Shown: piece by piece, positions 53,644 through 62,634 of the stretch
Layout: each line of letters starts with the position of its first letter
How positions within the stretch are numbered: the first letter of the stretch is position 1
NCBI GenBank assembly: GCA_028276405.1
Contig: JAPYWJ010000001.1
Span: 1-64,000 of the forward strand
DNA: 64,000 nt
Direction of reading: 5' to 3'
From: Hydrogenobacter sp.
Lineage (GTDB): Bacteria > Aquificota > Aquificia > Aquificales > Aquificaceae
Position numbers and translations under genes: made by a program
Notes under the pieces: generated by a model
The model's database searches: none
Seen by the model: only the letters and a program-made list of their open reading frames with translations
What the model was told of the DNA's origin: nothing

Positions 53644-54911
53644 AGACTTTCTTGATTTTATGCAGTTTTTCTTTTGCTTTTTCTCTGACTTTGGACCAAG
53701 CTATTCAAAGCGCTAAAAAGAATAACCCTGAGCTTAAATCTCAAGAGCATGCGGTAAACTCTGCCTTTTATCAGTTAAGAGCGGATAAAAACCTTTATCT
53801 TCCTACTTTCTTTTTAGGTCTCTCTTTTAATCACCTGTCTGACAAACAAAAGCTAAACATACCTCCTTTGGGTAATTTTCCTCCCCTTGCCATAGAATCT
53901 GCAAAGCAAAACTACAGGGCTTTCAGCGCCGGACTAAGAGAAGTCCTCTATGACGGTGGTGCCAGAGAAAGCAGAATAGACATCTCTTCTTCAGAGTTTA
54001 AGTTCCAAAAATATATTTACAGAGAGAAGGAGGAGGACATCAAACTTCAAGTTATAAAAGCTTATCTGGATGTGCTTGCAAGCAAAGATATAACGGAAGT
54101 ATACCAAAAACAGCTTGATGCGGTAAGATCCCAATACGAGCGTGCCAAAGCTTTCTTCAAAGAAGGATTGGTAGCCATAACAGATGTCCTTCAGGCACAG
54201 GTCAGGCTTGCGGAGGTTCAAAGGGACCTACGGCAGGCACAAGGCAATTACAACATAGCCTTGGCAAACCTCTCAAAGCTAACAGGCATTCCTCAGGAAG
54301 AACTAAAGGAGCTTGAGCCCCCAAAGCCTTTTGAATACAAAATACCAAACATTGAAAATCTTTACCTTACAGCTCTACAAAAGAGGTACATAATCCACGC
54401 ATACTTGGAAAAGCTCTACCAAGTACAGAGGTTAAAAGATGTAGAAAAAAGTAAGTACTTACCTAAGGTATATCTTCAGGCATCATATTCCTACTCTGAC
54501 CAAAATCCCGTTCTGAGCCCTAAGGGTGTGTATACATTTACTGCTGGTCTGAACCTTGAGTTTCAATCCTTTGAACCCTACTACAGACTACTAAGCACAG
54601 CGGAAGACGAGAAGAGAGCAAAATGGGAGCTTGAGAACACAAAGGAAAATGTAAAACTGGAAGTAAAAAGAGCCTACGAGAACTTACTTACAGCCCAAGA
54701 CAATCTGCGTGTTGCAGAAGAGGCTTTAGATTATGCCCAGGAGTTTTACAAACTTTCCCAAGAGCAGTACAAAAACCAGATAATAAGCTCCACAGACCTT
54801 CTTCTTGCAGAAGCGAGCCTAACACAGGCAAGAAAAAACAAGGTGATCTCCTACTACGAGTATCTAAAAGCCTATTATGAACTTATGCGTGCCATAGGAG
54901 GTGAGATATGA
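53640..54911 (+). CDS. TolC-family outer membrane efflux protein (second)
   Basis: 423 residues: short signal peptide (FSFAFS-L), then OEP helices (YERAKAFFKEGLVAITDVLQAQVRLAE near 165; LSQEQYKNQIISSTDLLLAEASLTQ near 380). It is only distantly similar to the TolC at 51831 and probably serves the HlyD/MFS pumps that follow. Overlaps both neighbours by 4 bases. Confidence 0.91.
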   Translation: MKTFLILCSFSFAFSLTLDQAIQSAKKNNPELKSQEHAVNSAFYQLRADKNLYLPTFFLGLSFNHLSDKQKLNIPPLGNFPPLAIESAKQNYRAFSAGLREVLYDGGARESRIDISSSEFKFQKYIYREKEEDIKLQVIKAYLDVLASKDITEVYQKQLDAVRSQYERAKAFFKEGLVAITDVLQAQVRLAEVQRDLRQAQGNYNIALANLSKLTGIPQEELKELEPPKPFEYKIPNIENLYLTALQKRYIIHAYLEKLYQVQRLKDVEKSKYLPKVYLQASYSYSDQNPVLSPKGVYTFTAGLNLEFQSFEPYYRLLSTAEDEKRAKWELENTKENVKLEVKRAYENLLTAQDNLRVAEEALDYAQEFYKLSQEQYKNQIISSTDLLLAEASLTQARKNKVISYYEYLKAYYELMRAIGGEI

Positions 54912-56035
54912 AGCGGAAGATAGGCATAGCTTTGATCCTTACGCTTATTGTCATCTTTGCCATACTTGCCATCAGATGGATAAAGCACCGCATAGATTAT
55001 GCGGTATCAGACGCAGTTTTTGTGAAAGCAGATGAGCTTTCTAATGTGGGTTTTCAGAAGGTCTCTGGAAGAGTAATAAAGTTATACAAGGATCTGGGAG
55101 ACAGAGTAAAGGCCGGAGAAGTTATAGCACAGATAGACCCCACTGATTACCAATTAAATCTTGATAGCCTGAAAGCCAAGATAGAGAGTTTGAGCGCCCA
55201 AAGGGAACTGCTTACTCTTCAATTACAGAGGATATCCAAAGAGCTAAACATAAACTACTCTATGGCTGGTCTTTCTGCGGATGAAATAAAAAAGAGAGAA
55301 CAAGCCCTTCAAAAACAGCTATCTCAAGTACAAGCTCAACTTGAGCTTGCCAGTAAGGATTTAGAAAGATACAAAAACCTCTTGGATAAGGGTGTGGTAC
55401 CAAGAAGAACCTACGAAGAGGTAGAAACCAGATACAAAGTTCTCAAAGATCAAGAAGATGCCATCAAAAAGAGCCTTGAAGAGATAAAGGTAAGCTACAA
55501 CAAAAGCGTAGAAAACATAAGCCTTTCAAAGGTAAACCTACTAAAGGAGAGGGAGCTTAAAGCTCAGATGGAGAGCCTAGATAAGGAAATAGACAGTCTG
55601 AAAAAGCAGGAAGAAACTGCAAAGTTTTTGCTGGAAAATACCAAGCTTTTGGCTCCCTTTGATGGCATTGTAGCCAAGAGGTTTGTAAGCGTTGGCGATG
55701 TGGTCAATCCTGGGACACCCATTTACGCCATAGTAAGACCAGATTCTCTTTATGTGGAGGTGCTACTTGAAGAGTCTAAGCTGAAGGGTGTTCAGAAGGG
55801 TTGTAAGGCTTATGTAAGATTGGATGCTTATCCCAACAAGGTTTTTGAAGGTGTAGTAGAAGAGATAAGTCCAGCATCCGCCGCAACTTTTGCCTTAGTT
55901 CCGCGTGATGTGTCTGCTGGTGAGTTTACCAAGGTAGTTCAAAGGATCCCTGTAAAGATAAGGCTCACCAAAGGTGATATGTCCCTTCTGAGGGTAGGCA
56001 TGGGTGGTGAGGTAGAGATCAGGAGAGCCAAGTGA
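54908..56035 (+). CDS. HlyD/EmrA-family membrane fusion protein
   Basis: 375 residues: N-terminal TM anchor (~5-25) instead of a lipobox, first lipoyl half (GRVIKLYKDLGDRVKAGEVIAQIDPTDY), a long coiled-coil hairpin (~65-235), second lipoyl half (KLLAPFDGIVAKRFVSVGDVV) and beta-barrel. EmrA-type adaptors pair with MFS pumps, and two MFS genes follow directly. Confidence 0.91.
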   Translation: MKRKIGIALILTLIVIFAILAIRWIKHRIDYAVSDAVFVKADELSNVGFQKVSGRVIKLYKDLGDRVKAGEVIAQIDPTDYQLNLDSLKAKIESLSAQRELLTLQLQRISKELNINYSMAGLSADEIKKREQALQKQLSQVQAQLELASKDLERYKNLLDKGVVPRRTYEEVETRYKVLKDQEDAIKKSLEEIKVSYNKSVENISLSKVNLLKERELKAQMESLDKEIDSLKKQEETAKFLLENTKLLAPFDGIVAKRFVSVGDVVNPGTPIYAIVRPDSLYVEVLLEESKLKGVQKGCKAYVRLDAYPNKVFEGVVEEISPASAATFALVPRDVSAGEFTKVVQRIPVKIRLTKGDMSLLRVGMGGEVEIRRAK

Positions 56036-57603
56036 TGCAAGAAAAACCCCTTCATGAGCTTATCTCTCCTTCTGAGAGGGTATTCCTTACTTTTTCTTTA
56101 ATGATAGGTGTCTTCATGGCTATCCTTGATACCACTATAGTGGATATAGTAGTACCAAAGATGATAGCTCCTCTCTCTACAGACCTCTACGGTGTACAGT
56201 GGGTGATAACAGCTTACATGACCTCTGCAGCGTCTGGTATTCTTATAGTAGAAAGTTTAGAAAGGGTTATAGGGCTAAAAAAAGTGTTCATGTCTGGACT
56301 TTTTCTTTTTACCTCTTCTTCCTTTCTTTGCGGTCAGGCTCAGTCTTTGGGTTGGATGATAGCATCAAGAACTCTTCAAGGTTTTGGAGAGGCTCTAATA
56401 GTAGTCAGTGCAGAAGCTATGCTCTTTAGCTCCTATCCACCACAAAAGAGGGGACTTGCCATGGGTATATACGGACTTGGTGTTAGCTTTGCACCAGCTG
56501 TTGGTCCTACTTTGGGTGGCTACATCACCGAGCACATAGATTGGAGATGGATCTTCTACATAAACATTCCCATAGGAATTCTGAACTTCATCTTAGCCCT
56601 TACCTTCTTGCCAGAACACAAACCCAACAGCTCTCACGGAAAGTTGAACATGGTATCCTTTCTGCTCATTTCTTTGGCGACTGTGTCCTTGCTCATAACC
56701 CTCTCCAAGGGGCAGCAGCATGGCTGGTGGAATTCAGAATTTATCCTCTACACTACCTTTATGGCAGTCTTTGCTTTCCTTCTCTTTTTACTCTCTGAAG
56801 TTTCTTCCAAGGAACCTCTTATAGACCCATCTATATTTAAAGTCAGGGAATTTGTTGTTGCTCTCACGGTGTATGCCTTTCTGCTTGGATTTTCCATGTA
56901 CCAAGTTTTTTATCTTATCCCCCTCTACTATGAGAACCTAAAAGGTATAAGCACCTTTCAAACAGGCATACATATACTTCCTATGGCTCTGGCTATTGGC
57001 TTATCTTCACCGGTGGCAGGGATTTTGGGAGACAAAAGGTCAGAGATCATGCCCCTCACTGTGGCAGTTTTTGTGTATCTCTTTGGCGTTCTGTACATAT
57101 TGCCTACTTTTGACTACTTTACACCTGCCTTTGCTGCAAGTCTAAAGCTCATTATAGTAGGCATAGGAATGGGTTTTTTCTTTGCCCCCATCACAAACCT
57201 TGCCTTAAAAAGACTGGGAGAGAAGACCACCTTGGGAGTGAGCATTATGCATTATGTGAGGTTTGTAGGTGGTTCTTTTGGAACTGCCATAGCTACCAAC
57301 GACCTTCAACGCCATCTATGGGAGAACTTCCAAAGAACTACAGAGATCCAAGCTCAGCAGAATGTGAATCAGTTCTTAAACAGTGTGTACGCTTACACAT
57401 CTTTATACTTTCACAACTACGAGGATAAGGCTAAGGCGATGTTTTATAACCTTCAGATGCTTTATGCCTACTCAGATGCCTTTAGTTCTACTTTCTTTAT
57501 TGCTGGGCTTTGGGGACTTCTTGGGTCTGTGCCCGTATTCTACCTTTTGACTCACTATCTATTAAAAGGTGTTAGAAAATGGTTTGGGTATATACCTTCT
57601 TAG
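56035..57603 (+). CDS. MFS multidrug transporter, DHA2 (EmrB/QacA) family, first copy
   Basis: 522 residues, about 14 hydrophobic helices. DTTIVDIVVPKM (TM1, motif D1), QWVITAYMTS (TM2) and the motif C-like GLGVSFAPAVGPTLGGYI (TM5) identify the 14-TM DHA2 group. It exports hydrophobic compounds by proton antiport with the EmrA-like adaptor. GTG 56032 is possible; ATG 56035 in the TGATG coupling is preferred. The second MFS gene starts within its last 25 bases. Confidence 0.92.
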   Translation: MQEKPLHELISPSERVFLTFSLMIGVFMAILDTTIVDIVVPKMIAPLSTDLYGVQWVITAYMTSAASGILIVESLERVIGLKKVFMSGLFLFTSSSFLCGQAQSLGWMIASRTLQGFGEALIVVSAEAMLFSSYPPQKRGLAMGIYGLGVSFAPAVGPTLGGYITEHIDWRWIFYINIPIGILNFILALTFLPEHKPNSSHGKLNMVSFLLISLATVSLLITLSKGQQHGWWNSEFILYTTFMAVFAFLLFLLSEVSSKEPLIDPSIFKVREFVVALTVYAFLLGFSMYQVFYLIPLYYENLKGISTFQTGIHILPMALAIGLSSPVAGILGDKRSEIMPLTVAVFVYLFGVLYILPTFDYFTPAFAASLKLIIVGIGMGFFFAPITNLALKRLGEKTTLGVSIMHYVRFVGGSFGTAIATNDLQRHLWENFQRTTEIQAQQNVNQFLNSVYAYTSLYFHNYEDKAKAMFYNLQMLYAYSDAFSSTFFIAGLWGLLGSVPVFYLLTHYLLKGVRKWFGYIPS

Positions 57604-59069
57604 TAGTTCTGGGAACTTTTTTAGCGGTGCTTGGCATAACCAGTACCAATGTAGCGATACCAAAAATGATCGCACCACTCCAAACAGACATATACGGCAT
57701 ACAGTGGGTACCCATAAGCTACATAGTGGCAACAGCCATAACAATAGTCGCCTTTAACTCTACAGTATCACGTTTGGGTCTCAAGAATACCTATCTTTTG
57801 GGGCTTGCTCTGTTTAGCTTGGGTAGTGTCCTTTCAGGGCAGGCGGTGAGCTTAGAGCAGATGATAGGTTTTAGGTTTTTACAAGGTATAGGCGAGGGTC
57901 TTTTGATACCATCCTCCCAGTCTATACTCTTTAACCTATTTCCTCCAGAAAGGAGAGGAACAGCTATGGGTTTTTACGCTATGGCAGTAGCCTTTGCACC
58001 TGGTCTTGGTCCTACGGTGGGTGGATACATGGTGGAGTACTTCTCTTGGAGATGGATCTTCTACATGAATGTTCCCGTGGTGCTAATTCTTATACCAGTT
58101 GCATACCTGCTACTTCCAGAGATAGGAAACAGAGCTAAGATACCCTTTAACCTTCCAAGTTTTATTTTCTTATCCACCTTCTCCGTAGCCTTCATAGTCT
58201 TTCTTTCAAAAGGAGAAAGTTGGGGTTGGTTTTACTCCAATAAAACCTTTTTTGCTTTTTCTATTGCTCTATTAGCCTTTTTACTCTTTTTTCTTTCAGA
58301 GCTTGCTGGGTCACATCCCCTCATAGACTACTCCATCTTCAGAGAGTTAAACTATCTGTATGCAGTGCTCACTTTTGTGATAATTTATGGTTTTGTTTTT
58401 TTTCAGGTCATATACCTTATGCCTATATATCTTGAAAGCATCAAGGGTATACCCACTTTTGATACTGGTCTGACCTTCTTAGGCTTTGCCACATTTTTGG
58501 GGATCTTTGCCATGATAGGGGGAAGACTAAGCGACAAGTTGGAACCCAAGCTATTGCTTCTGGTCTCTGAGTCTACTCTCTTTATAACCCTCTTCTTCTT
58601 CCTGTCTCATGTGGATTACTACACACCAAGGTTCAAAATTTTTTTATACATGTGCTTCATAGGTTTTGCTATGGGTTTTTTCTTCGCACCTCTAACAGCG
58701 CTTGCCTTCAAAAACCTAAAACCTCATCAGATACCCGTAGGCAGTGCGGTTTACAATTACGCAAGGCTTATGGGTGCATCAATAGCTACCTCCCTTGCAA
58801 CTTATAACTTTGAGACAAGGTCCGCTTTTCACTTTGAGGAAATAAACGCAGTAAGGTCTTTGCTTGGATACTCAAAAACTCTAATTTTGACGCACAAACC
58901 CCCTAATATTCCTGAATTTAAGTATAAGATCCTCTTGTCCCAATTTCAGAGCACCCTGTCTGGTTCTTATGCTATTCAAGATGCCCTTAGACTTGCGTCC
59001 TATATGAGCCTTGTGGCTATCCTTCTAACTCTTGTGTTCCTCTTTATACAGATGAGAAAAAATCCTTAG
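57579..59069 (+). CDS. MFS multidrug transporter, DHA2 family, second copy
   Basis: 496 residues, about 14 TMs, recognisably homologous along its length to the preceding MFS gene (STNVAIPKMIAPLQTDIYGIQWV; APGLGPTVGGYM). TM1 lacks the acidic residue of motif D1: the first copy has DTTIVDIVVPKM, this one STNVAIPKM. Two tandem DHA2 pumps behind one adaptor may form a heteromer or be alternatives. It overlaps the first copy by 25 bases. Confidence 0.9.
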   Translation: MVWVYTFLVVLGTFLAVLGITSTNVAIPKMIAPLQTDIYGIQWVPISYIVATAITIVAFNSTVSRLGLKNTYLLGLALFSLGSVLSGQAVSLEQMIGFRFLQGIGEGLLIPSSQSILFNLFPPERRGTAMGFYAMAVAFAPGLGPTVGGYMVEYFSWRWIFYMNVPVVLILIPVAYLLLPEIGNRAKIPFNLPSFIFLSTFSVAFIVFLSKGESWGWFYSNKTFFAFSIALLAFLLFFLSELAGSHPLIDYSIFRELNYLYAVLTFVIIYGFVFFQVIYLMPIYLESIKGIPTFDTGLTFLGFATFLGIFAMIGGRLSDKLEPKLLLLVSESTLFITLFFFLSHVDYYTPRFKIFLYMCFIGFAMGFFFAPLTALAFKNLKPHQIPVGSAVYNYARLMGASIATSLATYNFETRSAFHFEEINAVRSLLGYSKTLILTHKPPNIPEFKYKILLSQFQSTLSGSYAIQDALRLASYMSLVAILLTLVFLFIQMRKNP

Positions 59070-59070
59070 G

Positions 59071-60099
59071 CTACCACCTTAGTTCGCTTCTTTTGGCATA
59101 AGTTTGAGGCTTTGCCTGAAAGAAGTCCGTTTTTGTATCGTTTATGGTTCTAAACTGATCTATCCACTTCATGGGATTTTCGCTATGATTGGGGTAGAGA
59201 GCCTTATATCCCAATTGAGTAAGTCTTAAGTTGGCAAGATACTTTATGTATCTGTCTATAAGTGTGTTGTTTATGCCAAGTATCTGATTTTGGGTTGCGT
59301 ACTGTCCCCACTTTATCTCCGCATCTGTTGCGTACTTGAAAAATTCATAAACCCACTTTTCTATCTGTGGTGTAAAAAGCTCCGGACTTTCTTCCTTTAG
59401 GGTAAGTATAATGTTCCTGAAGAGAGTCACATGCGTGAGTTCATCCCTGTTTATGTACTTTATTTGCTGTACTGTGTTTCTCATTTTGCCCTGTCTTCCA
59501 AGGGTGTAAAAGAAAGCAAAACCAGAGTAGAAGTATAAGCTTTCAAGTACATAGTTGCCAAAAACCGCCTTTATGAAGTTCTCCTCAGTAGGCTTTCTTA
59601 TAAACTCGTTGTAAAGCTCTGCTATAACTTTATTGCGTTCCATAAGCACTTCATCTTGGCGCCAGTAGTTGTATATTTCATCCGCTTTTATAGGGTCCAC
59701 CACACTCTCAAGGATAAACTGATAAGAGTAAGAGTGAAGAGCTTCCTGAAATTCTTGAGAGGTAAGAGCCATAACAAGTTCCGGAGCTGTGATGTAGCGA
59801 GCAAATTCCTTTAGCATGTTTACCTGATAAGAATCAAGAGCTATCAGAAAGCTAAGCACCATCTCGTAGGCTCTTTTTTCGTATGGTGATAGGTCCTTTT
59901 CGTACTGTTTTTTGTCCTCTTGCATGGGTATCTCCTCGGGAATCCAGAAGTTGGTAAATCCCATAGTTTTGTAAAGGTCAAAAGCCCACTGATATTTAAC
60001 ATTGTTTAGTTCCATAATGTTAGTAGGATTGCCAGAAAGGATTTTCCTTTTTTCCAACTCTCTGTCTCCTTCTGGATTAAAGATAATGCTCCTTTCCAT
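59071..60099 (-). CDS. nrdB: Ribonucleoside-diphosphate reductase small subunit (class I)
   Basis: 342 residues of ferritin-like R2. Di-iron ligands appear in TSQEFQEALHSYSY (E-x2-x-H with the radical-region Tyr), ESLYFYSGFAFFY and NRDELTHVTLF (E-x2-H). It generates the radical for NrdA. The frame is uninterrupted, so no intein or insertion is present here. It follows nrdA by 12 bases with SD GGAGG. Confidence 0.95.
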   Translation of the reverse strand: MERSIIFNPEGDRELEKRKILSGNPTNIMELNNVKYQWAFDLYKTMGFTNFWIPEEIPMQEDKKQYEKDLSPYEKRAYEMVLSFLIALDSYQVNMLKEFARYITAPELVMALTSQEFQEALHSYSYQFILESVVDPIKADEIYNYWRQDEVLMERNKVIAELYNEFIRKPTEENFIKAVFGNYVLESLYFYSGFAFFYTLGRQGKMRNTVQQIKYINRDELTHVTLFRNIILTLKEESPELFTPQIEKWVYEFFKYATDAEIKWGQYATQNQILGINNTLIDRYIKYLANLRLTQLGYKALYPNHSENPMKWIDQFRTINDTKTDFFQAKPQTYAKRSELRW

Positions 60100-60111
60100 G
60101 ATAAAACCTCC

Positions 60112-62415
60112 TTATGCACTACAGCTTTCGCATTCCTCTATTTCCGTTAGGCTCTTGCTTCTGCAGTAATACACAGTTTTTAGTCCAAGCTCCCAAGCAA
60201 GCTCGTAAAGTCTTGAAAGCTTGGGTCCATCAACCTGCTCTGGGTCTATAAATAAATTTAGGCTCTGTGCTTGGTCGATCCACTTTTGTCTTTCTGCACC
60301 CGCTTTTATGACCCATTCCTGATCTATCAAATAAGCGGATTTGTAATGCCAGAAGTACTTATCTATTTCAGGTGGAACCTGCGGCAGTATGCCAGACATG
60401 TTTTCTTCCTTGTAATACTTGGCAAATATGGGGTCTATGGATGGTGTTGCTCCTATTATTAAAGAAGTAGAACCTGTAGGCATCAAAGCTAACAGATACC
60501 CGTTACGTATGCCGTACTTTTTAACTTCCTCCGCAAGCCCTATCCAGTCAAGATTATTCCCGTTTTGCTCAGAGAGTTTCTGGTTTTCTTCTGGGAGTCT
60601 GCCAAAGAACAGTCCCTTGCTCCAGTCCGATCCGTCAAAGAGGGGATATTTTCCTCTCTCTTTGGCAAGCTGGACTGAACCTTGACAAGCATAATAGGCT
60701 AATCTTTCAAAGAGAGCGTTTGCAAACCTAAGATGTTCTTCTGATTCCCAAGGAATGTTATTCTTCACAAGAGAGTAGTGGTAGTTGCTCACTCCTATGC
60801 CTATTGCCCTGTAGCGCTGATTGGTGTACTCTGCTTCTTTTATGGCGTAGTAATTTATTGAGATAACATTGTCTAACATGCGCACCAAAAGGGGTATAAC
60901 CCTTTCAAGGTCTTCTTTCTCATAGACTTTTCCAAGGTTTATAGAACCAAGATTGCAAACAACTACATCTCCAGACTTTTTCCTATGGGTGATCACTCCC
61001 GTCTGTGGGTCCAGGGAGTCTTCTATGTGCTCACTTGCAGACATGTTTTGGACTATTTCATGGCACAAATTGGAGGAATACACCATACCGCAATGTTTGT
61101 TGGGATTGAGCTTGTTGGCAGTGTCTCTGAAAAATATGTAAGGTTCACCCGTCTCAAAGATCACGGTAAGAAGTCTTTTCCAAAGCTCAAAGGCGGATAC
61201 TTCCTTCTTAGCAAAAGGTGGAAGTTCTTTCTCAAGCCTTTGATAAACTTTCTCAAACTCATCTCCGTAAAGGTCTTCAAGGTTTTTACCATCTTTGACA
61301 TTCTTGCAGTAGTAAGGATCAAAGAGGGTCCATGTTTTTTTCTCCTTTAGCCTTTTCATAAATAGGTCTGGTATGGATATGGCAGGGTGGATGTCGTGTG
61401 CTTTTTTCCTTTCATCACCTACATTAGTTTTTACCTCAAGAAACTCTAAAACATCCTTGTGCCATATGTCAAGGGTTATACTTGCAGAACCCTTTCTCAT
61501 TCCCAACTGATCCACATAAACCATGACATCGTTGAGAATTTTAACTACAGGAAGCACACCAGAGCTTGCACCTTTGAATTTCCTTATAGGAGAGCCTGTT
61601 GCCCTTATTTTGCCAAGGTATATACCCAGACCTCCAGCAAACTTGGATATCTGACCAGCTTTCTGCACATTGTCAAATATGTCGTAAAGGTCGTCATCGA
61701 CGGTTAAAACAAAGCAAGAAGAAAGCTGAGTATGAGACCTCCTTGCGTTCATAAGTGTAGGTGTTGCCAAAGAAACCTCATGTTTTGACATAAGATCGTA
61801 AAAAAGCTTTGCATACTTGAGCCTTTCTTCCTTTTTTTCTGGTATGGCAAGAGTCATAGCAATGAGCATGTACATTTCCTGCGGAAGCTCTATAACATTC
61901 CCATCCTCATCCCTTACTAAATACCTATCGTAGAGCACTTTTATACCAGTATAGTTAAAAAGCAGGTCCCTGTCTGGGTCCATGTAGCGCGCTAAAGTAT
62001 TAAAATCTTCCTTTGAGTACTCTTTAAGAAGATAGTCTCCGTAAATGCCTCTCTCTGTATAATTCCTAACAAGCTCAAAAAAGCTATCTGGGTTATAAGG
62101 CTTGTACTTTCCGTTTATCTTATCTTTTACCTTGTAGCCTCGCAAGTGTCCCACATCCTTATAAAGGTCGTAAAGAAGAAGTCTTGCAGCCACATACTGC
62201 CAATCAGGGCATTCTGGAGACACCTTTTCCGCAGCAGTCCTTATAAGAAGCTGTTGTATTTCCTTTGTGGTTATACCTTCACGGAACTGGATATGTGCGT
62301 CTGCTTCAAGCTCAAGAGGATCAACCCTCAAGCCTTTGCATGCAAAGTCTATAACTATGCGTATTTTGGATATGTCCATAGACTCTCTAAGTCCGTTCCT
62401 CTTTATTACATACAT
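60112..62415 (-). CDS. nrdA: Ribonucleoside-diphosphate reductase large subunit (class I)
   Basis: 767 residues: N-terminal ATP-cone (~1-95, [17 protein letters not shown]), then the catalytic barrel with LSSCFVL (redox Cys), [10 protein letters not shown] (Asn, Cys, Glu of the active site), the radical-path Tyr pair KTVYYC, and a C-terminal redox tail CESC. It reduces all four NDPs for DNA synthesis; the ATP-cone gives dATP feedback. An unusually long structured leader (62416-62571) precedes it; the local SD (AAAGGG) is weak and abuts a 9-bp hairpin. Confidence 0.96.
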   Translation of the reverse strand: MYVIKRNGLRESMDISKIRIVIDFACKGLRVDPLELEADAHIQFREGITTKEIQQLLIRTAAEKVSPECPDWQYVAARLLLYDLYKDVGHLRGYKVKDKINGKYKPYNPDSFFELVRNYTERGIYGDYLLKEYSKEDFNTLARYMDPDRDLLFNYTGIKVLYDRYLVRDEDGNVIELPQEMYMLIAMTLAIPEKKEERLKYAKLFYDLMSKHEVSLATPTLMNARRSHTQLSSCFVLTVDDDLYDIFDNVQKAGQISKFAGGLGIYLGKIRATGSPIRKFKGASSGVLPVVKILNDVMVYVDQLGMRKGSASITLDIWHKDVLEFLEVKTNVGDERKKAHDIHPAISIPDLFMKRLKEKKTWTLFDPYYCKNVKDGKNLEDLYGDEFEKVYQRLEKELPPFAKKEVSAFELWKRLLTVIFETGEPYIFFRDTANKLNPNKHCGMVYSSNLCHEIVQNMSASEHIEDSLDPQTGVITHRKKSGDVVVCNLGSINLGKVYEKEDLERVIPLLVRMLDNVISINYYAIKEAEYTNQRYRAIGIGVSNYHYSLVKNNIPWESEEHLRFANALFERLAYYACQGSVQLAKERGKYPLFDGSDWSKGLFFGRLPEENQKLSEQNGNNLDWIGLAEEVKKYGIRNGYLLALMPTGSTSLIIGATPSIDPIFAKYYKEENMSGILPQVPPEIDKYFWHYKSAYLIDQEWVIKAGAERQKWIDQAQSLNLFIDPEQVDGPKLSRLYELAWELGLKTVYYCRSKSLTEIEECESCSA

Positions 62416-62571
62416 AACTTTTCCCTTTCGTAGGCTACTGATAGCCTACGGCTGGAGTATTTATATCCCGCCTTTTTTTGAGCAACCATCCTCCAGCAGG
62501 CGGCACTTGGTTGCCCATAAGACCTTCCCCCAGATGAATGTTAATCTGATGGAATACTCAAGTCAAACTCT
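62416..62571 (-). ncRNA. Structured nrdA leader with pseudoknot and alternative pairing (candidate riboswitch)
   Basis: On the minus strand: a closing stem P1 (GAGTATT 62559-62553 with AATACTC 62461-62455); inside it a small hairpin (CAGAT/ATCTG, 62548-62531) and a 7-bp hairpin (GCAACCA/TGGTTGC, 62514-62482). In the loop of the latter, CCGCCT (62503-62498) pairs perfectly with AGGCGG (62473-62468), a pseudoknot. The adjacent loop segment GCTGGAG (62497-62491) can instead pair with CTCCAGC (62457-62451), which overlaps the P1 3' strand, so the two folds compete. A perfect 9-bp hairpin (62450-62429) ends one base before the weak SD region. I do not recognise a known class. Confidence 0.55.
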
Positions 62572-62577
62572 TGGAAG

Positions 62578-62605
62578 GTTATAGAGTAAAGCACAGATGA
62601 GCAAA
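62578..62605 (-). promoter_or_regulatory. Putative nrdA promoter
   Basis: TTTGCT (62605-62600), a 16-base spacer and TATAAC (62583-62578) on the minus strand predict a start near 62571, just upstream of the structured leader. Read-through from the upstream methyltransferase gene is also possible. Confidence 0.45.
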
Positions 62606-62634
62606 ATGCAAAATTATTGAAAATACGAAAACTT

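Noticed and set aside
62482-62535. Pieces of the nrdA leader look like SAM-I (GGGCAACC) or cobalamin (GGGGAAGG) riboswitch motifs.
   Set aside because: The surrounding consensus, order of elements and B12 box are absent; the matches are short and likely chance.
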